Shown piece by piece: positions 21,705-32,059 of a stretch of DNA of 64,000 nt. This stretch comes from Petaurus breviceps papuanus. Its lineage: Eukaryota > Chordata > Mammalia > Diprotodontia > Petauridae. Each line of letters opens with the position of its first letter. The stretch's first letter is position 1. The notes beneath the pieces are model-generated. The model was given only the letters and a program-made list of their open reading frames with translations, was not told the DNA's origin and searched no databases. The stretch is taken from contig JAMXIF010000051.1 in assembly GCA_028583685.1 (NCBI GenBank), positions 51,323,462-51,387,461 of the forward strand, given 5' to 3'. Both the position numbers and the translations under genes were made by a program.

Positions 21705-22040
21705 GCTACCACAAGCATATGAAGACTTCCCCTGGCAAAATGGACACATGAGAACAATTTGCTCCAGTAGCCATGAAGTTGGTTGAAACAGGTGCTGTAG
21801 AGTGCTTAGTGTTTGTTCAGATATCAAAGATGCCAAAGTTATCCACTGAATCCTGGTCCGTCACCATTCATTTTGGCTTCTGTCCTGCCACTGGACTTCG
21901 ATGTCTCAGGAAGAGAGAGATAGGGTAATGATAATGAGCAATTCTCATTCACTTAAATCAATGCATTTTAAGACATCCTTGTGATGTCATTGGTCTTTTT
22001 TGTAAGATGAAGGATGAAAAACAACTCAACAAAATTTCCC
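21705..22040 (+). mobile_element. Marsupial SINE-like repeat with shared LINE tail
   Basis: AGCCATGAAGTTGGTTGAAA, GGTGCTGTAGAGTGCTTAGT, GATATCAAAGATGCCAAAGT and CACTGAATCCTGGTCCGTCA, ending in ATGTCATTGGTC and a GATGAAGGATGAAAAACAAC tail. The tail resembles the ends of the repeats at 32 kb and of the LINE at 58 kb. Confidence 0.65.
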
Positions 22041-22101
22041 CCAATGTGTGCTTGAAGATCTCTAATAAGGCAAATCATTAATTTGCAAGGGTATCCTGTT
22101 C

Positions 22102-22104
<3 letters not shown>

Positions 22105-22134
<30 letters not shown>
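22105..22134. repeat. (GT)n microsatellite
   Basis: Uninterrupted GT array. Confidence 0.97.
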
Positions 22135-22136
<2 letters not shown>

Positions 22137-22599
22137 AATTTGCCTTTTTAAAAAAATACTTAACCATGACTTCTATTTCTACCTTCTAAGGGTAAGTAGA
22201 ACAATTTTATCCACTTTCTAGGTGCTTATCCTTCAAATACTTGAAGACAACCATCACATCTATCCCAAGCCCTTTTGTTTCCAGGTTGCTTTAGCTATTT
22301 CTCATAGGGCATGAATGTAAGGTCCTCCACCATCTTGGTTACTCTCCTCAGGATCTACTCCAGCTTATTAGTATGCTGCCTAAAAGATGGTGAATATAGC
22401 ACTTGAAATGTTATTCTGACCAGAGCACAGCATTATGGGATCAGCAAGTAATAAAGAGGTCAGCTATATTCATTTATGTAGCTTAATTACTTATTTTTAC
22501 TACTTTAGTTCTCTTCAAAAATGATTACTTCTCCCTAACTGGTATGCAAAAGCATCCTGAGTCAATTTACTTGTTCAAAGTCAAAATTTTCCTACTGAG

Positions 22600-22740
22600 G
22601 TGGCAAGATACAATGGGAAGAGCAATAGATTTTGAGTATGATGATCTGTATTCAAGTCCTGCCTTTGCCACTAACCACTTATGGGACCTTGAACACATCA
22701 CTTAGCTCTTCCTCTTTTTGACCTCAGTAGTTTTTTTTAA
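22600..22740 (+). mobile_element. MIR-type CORE-SINE, partial
   Basis: TATTCAAGTCCTGCCTTTGC, CACTAACCACTTATGGGACC and the following diverged core. Confidence 0.7.
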
Positions 22741-22764
22741 GAGATCCCAGGGGAAAAGTTTATA

Positions 22765-23010
22765 GGATCATTGATTTAGAGCTAGAAGGTACCATAGGGG
22801 TCCAAACCTTAGGTTTAATTGGTTTGGGGAAATCCAGAGTAAGGCAATTCCTTCTACCTATGTAAATCAGCACCTTCTCTGCAAATTGCAAAGCACCTAA
22901 ATTTTAAGTGAGTTGCCCAGAATCATACAGTCAACATGTGTCAGAAGGAAGACTTCTAACACAGGTCTTCCTGGCTTCAAGAATGGTTTTCCAATTACTA
23001 TACCACACAG
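22765..23010 (-). mobile_element. Marsupial SINE (CORE type)
   Basis: TCATTGATTTAGAGCTAGAA, AAGGCAATTCCTTCTACCTA, GCACCTTCTCTGCAAATTGC, GAGTTGCCCAGAATCATACA and CACAGGTCTTCCTGGCTTC, ending in a TACTATACCAC head. Confidence 0.7.
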
Positions 23011-23199
23011 AAGTTCAGCAAAGATAACAACTGAATTTATTGTATGGGACTGGAATCCTTCTTCCACATGGCATGTTCCTCATGAGTTAGAACTAGAACA
23101 CTCCATAGGAATTGATCTGACAGCTCCATTATGTCTTTGCTTTGACATAGTTTATAGTTGCTCAGATAACACTCATTATTTAAAAAATGCATTTTTCTT

Positions 23200-23358
23200 T
23201 TTTTTTTTTTAAGCAATCAGGGTTAAGTAACTTGCTCAAGGTTACACGGCCAGTTATTTCTGGGTGTGGTGCTGAGTGTCTGAGCCCAGGATTCGATCTC
23301 CAGGTCATCCCAACACTGGAGCCGGTACTCTTACTTGCTGAGCCACTTGGCCACCCCT
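23200..23358 (-). mobile_element. Young tRNA-derived SINE with perfect TSD
   Basis: Reverse copy: poly-T at left, GTTAAGTAACTTGCTCAAGG, a TTCTGGGTGTGGTGCTGAGT body, B-box-like region GGATTCGATCTCC and head GAGCCACTTGGCCACCCC. A perfect 16-bp TSD AAAATGCATTTTTCTT lies at 23184-23199 and 23359-23374. Nearly identical to the copy at 54555-54716. Confidence 0.95.
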
Positions 23359-23374
23359 AAAATGCATTTTTCTT

Positions 23375-24145
23375 AACTGATATGTGAAGAAAGAATTAAG
23401 AATGGCAATTTTATAATATTATACCTGTTTTTTTATGAAAAAAGAAACTATCTTATGAATGGTAAAAATTATATACAGTTCATCTTGTGTTACAGTGTTT
23501 TTTTGAAAAAGTAAAACATGAAAAAAATACTAGGCATTTATATTTTTAACTGCAAACCCAGATCCAAAAGATGCCAGTCTCAAAAAAATTTCAAACCTAG
23601 TACCATTCAAAATTATTATGATATAGGAAGATATGTTTTTTTTTAACTTCAGGGTTAACAACTTCTACAAAACTGTGAGGAGCTCAATCCCACTTGTATG
23701 ACATTACGTACAGGCAGACCCTAATATACAGATGGTTGTGTTTCCAAAGTTCATTTTTAAACTGGTTGTTTTGTAACTCAAAATGCATCTACTCATGAAA
23801 TCAGTATCACATATGGTGCTTAGGACTATAGGCCAGCCTATAAAAGTTTCAAAATATACGTTAAGTGAAAGACTGTTCTAACAATACTGGATATTGGCCA
23901 ATGAGGGGGAACCAATTATTGGATAAAAAATTATGGGAACCTAAGAAGGAGGTAAATATTCAACTTTTCTCTTTATAATGAACTAGATGAAGTCCAGCAG
24001 GTACCCATGACTTGTAGAGACCTAAATTCAATGCTTCAGAGAAAATATTGGTAGGTCCCATAGCCTAAGACTACAGAAGTTGACTTAAAAGGCTAGTATG
24101 CCACATCCTCCAAGAGAATATAACACTTTTGAAATTGTGGATTAT
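23375..24145. other. no gene or confident repeat
   Basis: Unassigned AT-rich sequence. Confidence 0.4.
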
Positions 24146-24149
24146 CTAA

Positions 24150-24235
24150 CTTCTGTCTTTATATTTCTAATGTCTAGGACACTCTCAGGCATACATGGAA
24201 AACTTAATGAAAGTTTGTTAATGAATTGATTTGAA
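24150..24235 (+). mobile_element. L2 3' terminal fragment
   Basis: Diverged L2 end finishing in TTTGTTAATGAATTGATTTG. Confidence 0.55.
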
Positions 24236-24274
24236 GAACTAAATTCTGACAACACAAATGACTGATTCAGAAGT

Positions 24275-24375
24275 TATAACCTTCCCGGAACTCAGTTTCC
24301 TCATCTATAAAACAGAGGCATTGAACAAGATGGTTTTGATGTCCCCTTTCAGCTCTACATTTATGATCCTGAGAA
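24275..24375 (+). mobile_element. MIR3-like 3' fragment
   Basis: GGAACTCAGTTTCCTCATCT, then a GTCCCCTTTCAGCTCTACAT end. Confidence 0.75.
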
Positions 24376-24479
24376 TTCATAATTCCAGCAAAGAAGAAAT
24401 GAGGAAAATGTTGAAAGAGATCAATGTGACTGCCCAGGGAACTCATTGACCTTCATACATTTTAAGGATACATGCAAAA

Positions 24480-25680
24480 TACAAAAGTAATGGAACATAA
24501 TTCAGGATGAATACAGAAAAATGTCATACTTCTGTAAGAATATTAGGAATGCTCAAAGCTATTGGAAATTGAGGCTTTCCATGAATGATGAGGAAAGAAT
24601 TGTTGGGGTGTAAGAAGAGGAAAGAAAATATTAAACTGCTTGCTGCCTGGGGCCAGTGAGGAAATCCAAACAAATGTTGGAGAGAGCCTAGGTAATTTAA
24701 TGATTATATGCTTCTTTTTTTCTTTTTCTTTTTCTTACCAAAGTGAATAAACTTTGTATTAAGGAGTATAGAACCAAAAATGATGAACAGAGTAGTGAAG
24801 GTCTAGATAAGTGAGGTATTAAGACAGCATATGTCTGTTCTCAATGACTGAAAGTCAGCAGGCATGAAAACAACATTGCAGGGTATTCAAAGAATTAGTA
24901 GATGATTGCTTAGCTGTTCTTGGTGACCTTTAAAATCATGGAAAATAGGAAAGTGCTACAGGATAGGAGATGGGCAAATGCTCCAATGTTGAAAAGGATA
25001 GATTTTTAACAATATGCAGGTGAATTTGACCTTGATTACTGACAAAAATGTGGAATGTATTAATAAAAGGCTGGTTTATGAGTACTCATACTTTGGTTTT
25101 GGCAGGGCATTTTACAATCTCTCAGAAGGTCTTCATTTTGGGGTAAGACAGGTAAGGTAAATGATCGTGTATTTAGGTAGGATTGAAACTTTTAAAGAAA
25201 GTTGATTCAAAGTTTGGCAATTAGTGAATGCATATCAAGCCAGATAGATGACTTTAGAGCACTTCTCATGAGATCTGCTATTTGTCCTGTGCTGTTCAGC
25301 TTCTTAAATCAGTGACTCATTTGAGAGAATATGAGATACCCTGACAACTTTTCAGGTGTCCTATAGCTTAGAAGAATAAATAACATGGTGCATGACAGAA
25401 TGAGAAGCCCAGAAGAACTTGGCTAAAATTATCCTTTGTTTTTAATCTTAATTTTCAAAAAAAATAGTCCTACTAAACTCTGTTTTCATCAGACCAAATC
25501 TAGGGTATTGTTTTTAGTTGAGGGGGAATTTTAAAAAAGATCATTGAGAAGGTAGTGAACATCCAGAAAGGGATGATCAAGATGGTGAAGGCTTGGAATC
25601 ATGCCATATAACAATGAGGAACTGAGTATATCCAGTATAGAAAAGAAAAGATTCAATTATTTGACTTATGGTCAGACGGG
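24480..25680 (+). mobile_element. CR1/L3 LINE relic (RT region to 3' part)
   Basis: Landmarks in order: TCATGGAAAATAGGAAAGTG and GATGGGCAAATGCTCCAATG (linker upstream of the RT), CCTGTGCTGTTCAGCTTCTT (RT block 'LGPVLFNxF'), a 'catcagaccaaatctagggtattg' segment and a final 'gaaggtagtgaacatccagaaagg'. No continuous frame remains. Confidence 0.7.
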
Positions 25681-25970
25681 CAATAAGAATTTATTGCATA
25701 CCTACTATGTTGGGGATGGCTAAGTGGCACAATGAATAGAGCATCAGCCTGGAGTCAGGAGGACCTGAGTTCAAATCCGGCCTCAGACTCTTAACACTTA
25801 CTAGCAGTGTGACCTTGGGCAAGTCACTTAACCCCAGTTGCCCTGCCTTCCCCCCTCCAAAAAATTTTTAAAATACCTACTATGTTTCAGGCATTGTCTT
25901 ACATATGTTACTAAGAAAGGCAAAAATATAATTCTTAACCCCCAAGAATCTCAAAATCTAATGGTTCCCA
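25665..25970 (-). mobile_element. L2 3'-end fragment split by a SINE
   Basis: Left piece AGAATTTATTGCATACCTAC. The right piece resumes at 25873 with the duplicated target and continues TTTCAGGCATTGTCTTACAT, GGCAAAAATATAATTCTTAA. Confidence 0.75.
25712..25872 (+). mobile_element. Marsupial tRNA-derived SINE, full length
   Basis: Head GGGGATGGCTAAGTGGCACA, body CTGGAGTCAGGAGGACCTGA, B-box region GTTCAAATCCGG, then TGACCTTGGGCAAGTCACTT. A perfect 14-bp TSD ATACCTACTATGTT lies at 25698-25711 and 25873-25886. Confidence 0.94.
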
Positions 25971-26204
25971 ACTCGTGTCAATGAATGGAAGTTCTAGAGA
26001 GGCAAACTCTGACTTCAAAGAAAATAGACATCCTCATAAGCTCCACAGTTAAAATCAACTTGAATATATTTTGCACATATTCTGTGAATATAGGTGATAT
26101 ATGTATGATAGATATAGATGAACTATAGATAGATAAGTTATAAGTCATAGATTCTGTGGATATAGATATGTATTCACACATACATTGTCTCACTGAGAGA
26201 ATTC

Positions 26205-26300
26205 TTGATAGCAGATTGTTTCATTTTTCTGCATGGACCCTGACACCTAGCACAGTATCTGGCTCATAGTTGGTGCCTAATAAATGTTAATTAATTGATT
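26205..26300 (+). mobile_element. L2 3' terminal fragment
   Basis: CTGACACCTAGCACAGTATC, TTGGTGCCTAATAAATGTTA and an ATTAATTGATTG tail. Confidence 0.8.
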
Positions 26301-26450
26301 GAAGGGAGCTATTGAATGGATGGGTGGGCTGCCTCAGAAGGTGATGTGTTTTCCCTTCACTGGAGATTTTCAAGCAAAGGATAAATCCCTTCTCCCCCCG
26401 CCTAGTTTGATGCAGAGGGCTTTCTTTTCAGGTATCCACTGGATGACTAG
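26295..26450 (+). mobile_element. CR1/L3 3' terminal fragment
   Basis: GGGCTGCCTCAGAAGGTGAT, CCCTTCACTGGAGATTTTCA and AGCAAAGGATAAATCC. Confidence 0.75.
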
Positions 26451-26534
26451 GTGGCTTATGAAGCCCCGTATAGTGTTGGCATTCTAAGATGCCAATACTG
26501 TAAGATGTGGAACAATGTGTCTTTGAGAAGGGAA

Positions 26535-26710
26535 GAGAATAAATATGAATACAGCATCTACTGTGTGTCAGGCACTGTGCTAGCCACTTTACATGGACAT
26601 CATTTCATCTTCAGAGTATTTGCTATTATTGTTCCTGTTTTACAGTTGAGGAAACTGAGATAAATAGAAGTTAAGTGACTTGCCCAGGTTCACATGGCTA
26701 GTGAGTATCC
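26535..26710 (-). mobile_element. MIR/THER-type CORE-SINE, partial
   Basis: TACTGTGTGTCAGGCACTGT, TTTTACAGTTGAGGAAACTG, TTAAGTGACTTGCCCAGGTT. Confidence 0.85.
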
Positions 26711-27390
26711 TTGGACAATTATATTTAATGTTGTGATCAGGATGTCAGAAATGCATCTGTCCTATTCCCAACACTGCTTGCGCTGCAATCAAAACTCCCC
26801 TACCCAGCGTACCATCACCTACTCATTTCTCTGACTATATGGGCAGTGTGAATAAATTATAGGACCAGGTCCAAGCCACAGATGTTCACTCCCATGACTT
26901 GGATTGGGGGCCAATGTGGCAGCTAATGGGCTGAGGATAAGAACCAGGGGTAGGAATGATGGGTTCAAGGAGTACAGGTGTGAGGACCTGCACAGAATCA
27001 AGACTTCACTTATCACTTTCTTTGTCTGATCAGTTTTCCCTCATCTCTCATCAATTACACAATAGGAAAGCATTTTACATGGAATCCTCCTGAGGGCTTT
27101 TGTGATTTAGCACTGCAGATGATAAAGCATAAAAAAATATGGTCATAAGGCCCCATAGAGCTCCGTTTCCTTGTAAACCCTACAGAGGAAGGCAAAGTCT
27201 CATCTAGAAGACCCTTGTACAAAAACAACTGGAGTTACATGCTTTTACATGCACTTCAGAGGAATGGTAGGCTTTGGTGACCTTGAGTATTTCTGCCCAG
27301 GTTAGAGGGTGGAGGCAAAGCCTAGAAGAAAGCACAACAGTATCTCTGAGTGAGTACTGAGTACAATCAGTAAAACGTTTTCAAAATCTG
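26711..27390. other. no gene or repeat recognised
   Basis: Unassigned. Confidence 0.4.
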
Positions 27391-27394
27391 TCCC

Positions 27395-27500
27395 AAATAC
27401 TAGCTGTGTCACTACAACCAAGTTAATGGTGCCTCTGCGTCTCAGTTTCCTCATCTGAAAAGTGAGAAGAATGGACTGGGGTGACTATTATAAGAATATT
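27395..27500 (+). mobile_element. MIR-type CORE-SINE, partial
   Basis: TAGCTGTGTCACTACAACCA, then GCGTCTCAGTTTCCTCATCT. Confidence 0.75.
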
Positions 27501-27699
27501 TCTGCCTAAGACAATACTCCAGGGCTTAGCCAAAGGGATATTGAAAGGTGGAAGAAGAAGACCTTACATTCCTCTTTCCCACATGATTATTGCTGGTCAT
27601 CTGTACTTCTACTTCCTAGTTTCCTAAGTCCTTTACTCTAAGTTAGTTGATAGACCCCAATGCAATGACTCCTCAATTCTCTTCAATTCAATGTAAACA

Positions 27700-27950
27700 T
27701 CTAGGTGGCACAATAGACAGAATGGTGGGTCTGGAGTAAAGGGAGAACTTTGTTCGCATACGGTCTCAGACATTAGTTGTATGACTCTTGGCAGTGAATT
27801 AACCTCCTTCTAACTCAGTTTGTTGAACTGAAAAATGGGGATAATAATAGCAACTGCCTCGTAGCATTATTATAAGGATCAAATGAGACAACATTTATTA
27901 ATGTTTAGCACGTCTGGCACATAAGTAAGTGTCTAAGACATGCTTAAGTC
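27700..27950 (+). mobile_element. MIR/THER-type CORE-SINE, full length
   Basis: Head TCTAGGTGGCACAATAGACA, core AACTCAGTTTGTTGAACTGA, then GGGGATAATAATAGCAACTG and GTTTAGCACGTCTGGCACAT. Confidence 0.82.
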
Positions 27951-27984
27951 ATTTGTTTCTTCCCTTTCAGTAGGTATAGAGCTA

Positions 27985-28155
27985 CTAAAAAGCACAGAAT
28001 TTTCAGTCAGAAGATCTGGGTTCAAATCCAACTTCTGCATGGGTATGGGCAAGTCACTTAAACTTTCTAGACCTCAGTTTGTCATTTGTGGAAAGAGAGT
28101 GTTGGACTAGATTGCCTCAAAGATCATTTATAGCTTTAAAGCTGGGATTTATGAT
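27985..28155 (+). mobile_element. MIR3-like CORE-SINE
   Basis: GATCTGGGTTCAAATCCAAC, GGGCAAGTCACTTAAACTTT, GACCTCAGTTTGTCATTTGT, GTTGGACTAGATTGCCTCAA. Confidence 0.85.
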
Positions 28156-28159
28156 CATG

Positions 28160-28511
28160 CAAAATACACTCAATTCAACAAGAATTTATTAAGAACCTGT
28201 ACAATGCTAGGCACCAGGGAGGCCAAGAGAAAACATAACAAAGCCCAACGTGCCCTTATGCTCAGGGAGCTTACATTTTAGGGAGGCAAAGGATATGGAG
28301 GGAAGGGCAGCATCAAGTAATTATAGAAGCAAATACAACATTTACAGTCAGTCACTAAACACACGTTCATTGCCAACTGCATGCTACCCACTGTAGTAAG
28401 CACTGGGAGTTACAAAAGAAGGGAAAAATCATTCCTTTTCTCAGGGAACTCATAGTATAACGAGGGAAACAATACACAAACATTTATGTACAGACAGACA
28501 GATAGATAGAT

Positions 28512-28590
<79 letters not shown>

Positions 28591-28610
28591 GATAGAGAGA
28601 TAGAGAGATG

Positions 28611-28679
<69 letters not shown>

Positions 28680-28920
28680 GTGGATAGATAGATAGATGTC
28701 ACATAAAAGAAATCCAAAATAATTGTAAGAGAACACTAACTGGGAAGTAAGAAAAAGCCTTATGGAGAAAGTTGCAATTCCTATAAATCAAATGGTGAAG
28801 GTGGTTTAACCTCCAAGAGGGAGGGATGAGTATGGTGAGCCTTCCAGGCATGGGCAATAGCATATGGTAAAATACGGAAGTAGAAAAAAGAATAGTGTGT
28901 ATGAGGATCTGCATCTATGG
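28160..28920 (-). mobile_element. L2 3'-end copies with an internal microsatellite
   Basis: Two reverse L2 termini: TCAACAAGAATTTATTAAGA with CTCAGGGAGCTTACATTTTA (28165-28330), then TTCATTGCCAACTGCATGCT with TTCTCAGGGAACTCATAGTA (28365-28490). The second seems to continue past the microsatellite as AAGCCTTATGGAGAAAGTTG and TTCCAGGCATGGGCAATAGC. Confidence 0.7.
28493..28698. repeat. (GAAA)n-(GATA)n compound microsatellite
   Basis: GATA, then GAAA tetramers at ~28513-28585, then GATA tetramers to ~28697. Lies inside the L2 region. Confidence 0.97.
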
Positions 28921-29310
28921 GATCTCTGGTGTGTATGAGGAAGGTTTGTGTTTCAATCAGGTGTATTGAGGCTTACTTGCAATAGAGAAGTTTATCTACA
29001 ACCTGTATGTCTTAACACAGCTCTGTGCTTTAAAAAATTTCTAAAATACATACATACAATTTTTGATGATTTTGATTTTAAAAAACAATCTGCATGAATG
29101 ATAGCCCAGAAATCATCTTCCCCCATCAGAGAAAAAAAGCTTTATAACCACAAAATCCTAGTAAATAGGTTTTGTTGCTTTTTTAAAAGCAAAATGTGGA
29201 AACTGTTTGATGGGACTAGTTTGGAATATAGAATGCAAAGCAAGTCAAGAAAAGCAGAACATTATATAATGGTGGGGTGGGGTGTTGGGAGAGGACAAGA
29301 AACAGTTAGA
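28921..29310. other. no gene or repeat recognised
   Basis: Unassigned. Confidence 0.4.
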
Positions 29311-29314
29311 ATTG

Positions 29315-29475
29315 AAAAGGGCACTGGAATTGGATTCAGATATGAGTTCAAGTCTTGGCTCTTTCACTGTTGCTTCAACCTTGAATGAGTGGCTTAAACT
29401 TTCTTGGTTTCAGTTGCCAAATAAGGGTGCTGGACTAGAGAATTAAAGTTTATTCCAGCTCCAGACCTGCTATGC
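29315..29475 (+). mobile_element. MIR3-like CORE-SINE
   Basis: AGTTCAAGTCTTGGCTCTTT, GTTTCAGTTGCCAAATAAGG, GCTGGACTAGAGAATTAAAG. Confidence 0.7.
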
Positions 29476-29679
29476 TGTATGATTGTGTCATCAACTTTAC
29501 CAATGCAAATTGACCATGAATTCATTCCAGTTCAGTCTTGGGCTATTGCCACACAACAGCTATACCATAGGATATGAACCTGTGTCAGAGGTCAAAGTTG
29601 AAGAATCATTACCAACTACATAGCATTTTAATGTTAATGGGATAATATGATGACAACTAGCATCAATATGAAAAGTATA

Positions 29680-29722
29680 AAATAAAATATAAATAAATAA
29701 AATAAAAAAAATAAAAAATCAA
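29680..29722. repeat. (AAATA)n A-rich tract
   Basis: AAATA/AAATAAA units. Confidence 0.9.
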
Positions 29723-29734
29723 TATTAAAAAGCA

Positions 29735-29940
29735 TCAAAACTTTAAGTTTTGCAAAGCACTTGACAAGTATCTCATAATATCCTCACAACAAATCTGGGA
29801 GATTGGTGCTACATTATTCCCATTTTCTGGATGAAGTTGAGGCAGTAAAAGAGCTACACAGCTAGTAATTGTCTGCACCCACATTTGGACTTGGGTCTAC
29901 CTTACTCCAGATCTAACTTCTACCCAATATTCTACCCAGC
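29735..29940 (-). mobile_element. MIR-type CORE-SINE
   Basis: TTTTGCAAAGCACTTGACAA, ATATCCTCACAACAAATCTG, CCCATTTTCTGGATGAAGTT, CTACACAGCTAGTAATTGTC. Confidence 0.8.
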
Positions 29941-30114
29941 AGGAGAATCAATGCAGTGTGCTCTATCAACTAACCTAAAGAGAGGTCACAGGAAACAGGA
30001 AGTATGGACACAGATAACTCCCATTAAGCACTATGGAGAGTTGGTAGGGATTGCGGGCTCACTTGGACACCAATCGATGCCTGAGAAACACTGTGATATA
30101 TGTTGAAAGAGCAT

Positions 30115-30310
30115 AGAATGAAGAATCTAGAAAGCCTCAGCCTGTGTTCTCTGCACTGCCACTTCCTAGTTGAGTGACCTTGGGCAAATCCCATCTTTGA
30201 ACTTCAGTTTCCCGTCTGAAAAAGTAGGATAACAATACTTGTAATATATTTCTCATAGCATTTAAGTAAAGGAATTCATAACCTACAAAGTGGTCTATAA
30301 ATATGAAGTA
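30115..30310 (+). mobile_element. MIR-type CORE-SINE
   Basis: CTGCACTGCCACTTCCTAGT, GACCTTGGGCAAATCCCATC, AACTTCAGTTTCCCGTCTGA. Confidence 0.82.
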
Positions 30311-30479
30311 TTCCGGTTCTCCCTTTTAAACCTATTCTTCACACCTTCTTATGCAAATGAAGCTCTGGCTTACACAGACAATCAAATATGGTTGGCCCAT
30401 TTTAGCATTTAATTTTCAAGACCAAACCACAGGTTGGCTCTGTAGGTCTCCAATTCATTGCTTTTGTGGGGTTAAATTG

Positions 30480-30670
30480 AAGCATTTGGGATGGTGGATA
30501 AAGATGTGGCTTTGGAGTCAGGGGGTCGAGTTCAACACCTGATTCTGCCACTTTCTAATGTTAGATAAGTCATTTAATTTATGTAGACCTCAGCTTCTTT
30601 ATTTGTGAAATGAGGAGCTTGAACTACATGAACTCTCAGGCATCTTCCGGCCCTTAATCTGTGATTCTAT
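30480..30670 (+). mobile_element. MIR3-like CORE-SINE, full length
   Basis: GGCTTTGGAGTCAGGGGGTC, TTCTGCCACTTTCTAATGTT, GACCTCAGCTTCTTTATTTG, CATCTTCCGGCCCTTAATCT. Confidence 0.82.
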
Positions 30671-30714
30671 GTTCTGCATAAAACCTGGCAGATGACATTG
30701 TATAGGCTGACATC

Positions 30715-31115
30715 TAGAAGCACCATGATTTGGTGGGCAGAGATGTAGAATCTGGACTCAGTGGACCTGTGGGCAAAGATGCTCACCCCTTGCATATGTC
30801 ATATTCACATTGTGTTTTAAAATTCATAAACAATCCTGGTGAAGCAGGTTAGCAAGTATTTCATCACCATATAAGGAAATTGAGGCAAGGAGATGTTAAC
30901 TAACTTTCCAACGGTCACACAGCCAGAAGATACCAGAACAGATTCAAATGCAGGTCTCCCAATGTAACTTCTAACATTCTCTCCCTTAGGCCGTGCTATG
31001 TAACTGCAGGCAAGTCACTTCCCCTGTTTGGATCTGCTTCCTCATCTGGAAAATTAGAACACCAGATCAGATGACTTCTAAAGTCATTCCTTGTTTGAAA
31101 TCCTATGAATCCCTG
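30715..31115 (+). mobile_element. MIR3-like CORE-SINE split by a MIR insertion
   Basis: Left: ATTTGGTGGGCAGAGATGTA and GAATCTGGACTCAGTGGACC. Right: TATGTAACTGCAGGCAAGTC, TGCTTCCTCATCTGGAAAAT, AACACCAGATCAGATGACTT. Confidence 0.7.
30785..30988 (-). mobile_element. MIR-type CORE-SINE nested in MIR3
   Basis: Diverged reverse core: ATAAGGAAATTGAGGCAAGG and GGTCACACAGCCAGAAGATA. Confidence 0.7.
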
Positions 31116-32059
31116 TGGTCATATAGCCCTGCCCTTTGGCAAAGTCATTTATGATAAATGACAAGAAAAAGAAGATTTTTCTCAACACCTGATATACTTG
31201 TATACAATTTTTAAAAAATCTGTGTGTGGGGGGGCATTTCTGTGAATGAAACTTGACATTTTAAAAAGCAGCAAGGGATCTGAAATACCATAAAAGAGCC
31301 ACTGGGACTATGGTATTTACTCTTAAAGTTCACATCCAGCTGCTAATAAATGCAGCTCTCATCTCCAGGGTGCTAGAATCTAGATTCATTATCTCTCCAT
31401 GATCTACGACTGATCATTTTTTCCCCCTTTACATTTCATGCTGTACCAGCGAGGCAGATGTCTTCTTAAGTGAATTTCAAACATGCATTCATATTATGTA
31501 ATGAACATGCCCTGCCCAGAACTGACTCAGATCTGCAAGTCTGCCAAATGAGTCTCTTAAATAAGTACTAGATGATGAATATGACACAAATTTATCTCTC
31601 CTTCCTATCCCACAAAGGATACAGACACCGGAGATTGAGACTATTTAATGGGACTGTATTACTTAGTTGCTATAGGAAGCAATTGAGTAGCACATTTCTA
31701 AATGCAAATCATTCACAGATTGAATTATTTTCCAAAATAGGAAAGAAACTGCATGTCTATAAATCTGCCTATTTTTACTAAACTCATAGCTTTCCCCTAA
31801 CAATCCTTAATAGAAAAACACTAACTCTTTCTCTTTCTTGGAGTGCAGGTTTTTGCCATCATTTTGAAACTACTGCTATAAATTACCCACATATACACCT
31901 TCCAATATGAAAAAAGAGAGGAAGAAGTGGGAAAAAGTTGTAGGCAGCATTTGATTAGATGTAGGGAAAAAGAATTGTGTGAGAGTATAGATAACTAAAT
32001 TTTAGAATTATGTAACACAGTAAGTTATATATCTTGATATTGCCACCTGTTTTTTGACA
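31116..32059. other. largely repeat-free single-copy stretch
   Basis: No repeat recognised between ~31.12 and 32.06 kb and no convincing coding frame. It is one of the longest unique-looking stretches in the window. Confidence 0.4.

Larger units (their letters stand above)
21605..22460 (-). mobile_element. CR1/L3 3' region split by a later insertion
   Basis: The left part (21605-~21700) begins CAGAGTTGGAAGGGATTTCC and CTATCTAGTCCAACCC. It resumes after ~22045 with TGCTTGAAGATCTCTAATAA, CCTTCAAATACTTGAAGACA, CCACCATCTTGGTTACTCTC. The interruption is a plus-strand tail-sharing repeat. A (GT)n lies at 22105-22134. Confidence 0.75.

Noticed and set aside
23690-23890. Possible mariner-type MITE (ACAGGCAGACCCTAATATAC with a TTTGTAACTCAAAATGCATC interior)
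   Set aside because: No matching inverted end or TA duplication could be found; similarity too weak.
28484-28736. Y/L/S/F-rich minus-strand frames
   Set aside because: Reverse translation of the GATA/GAAA microsatellite.
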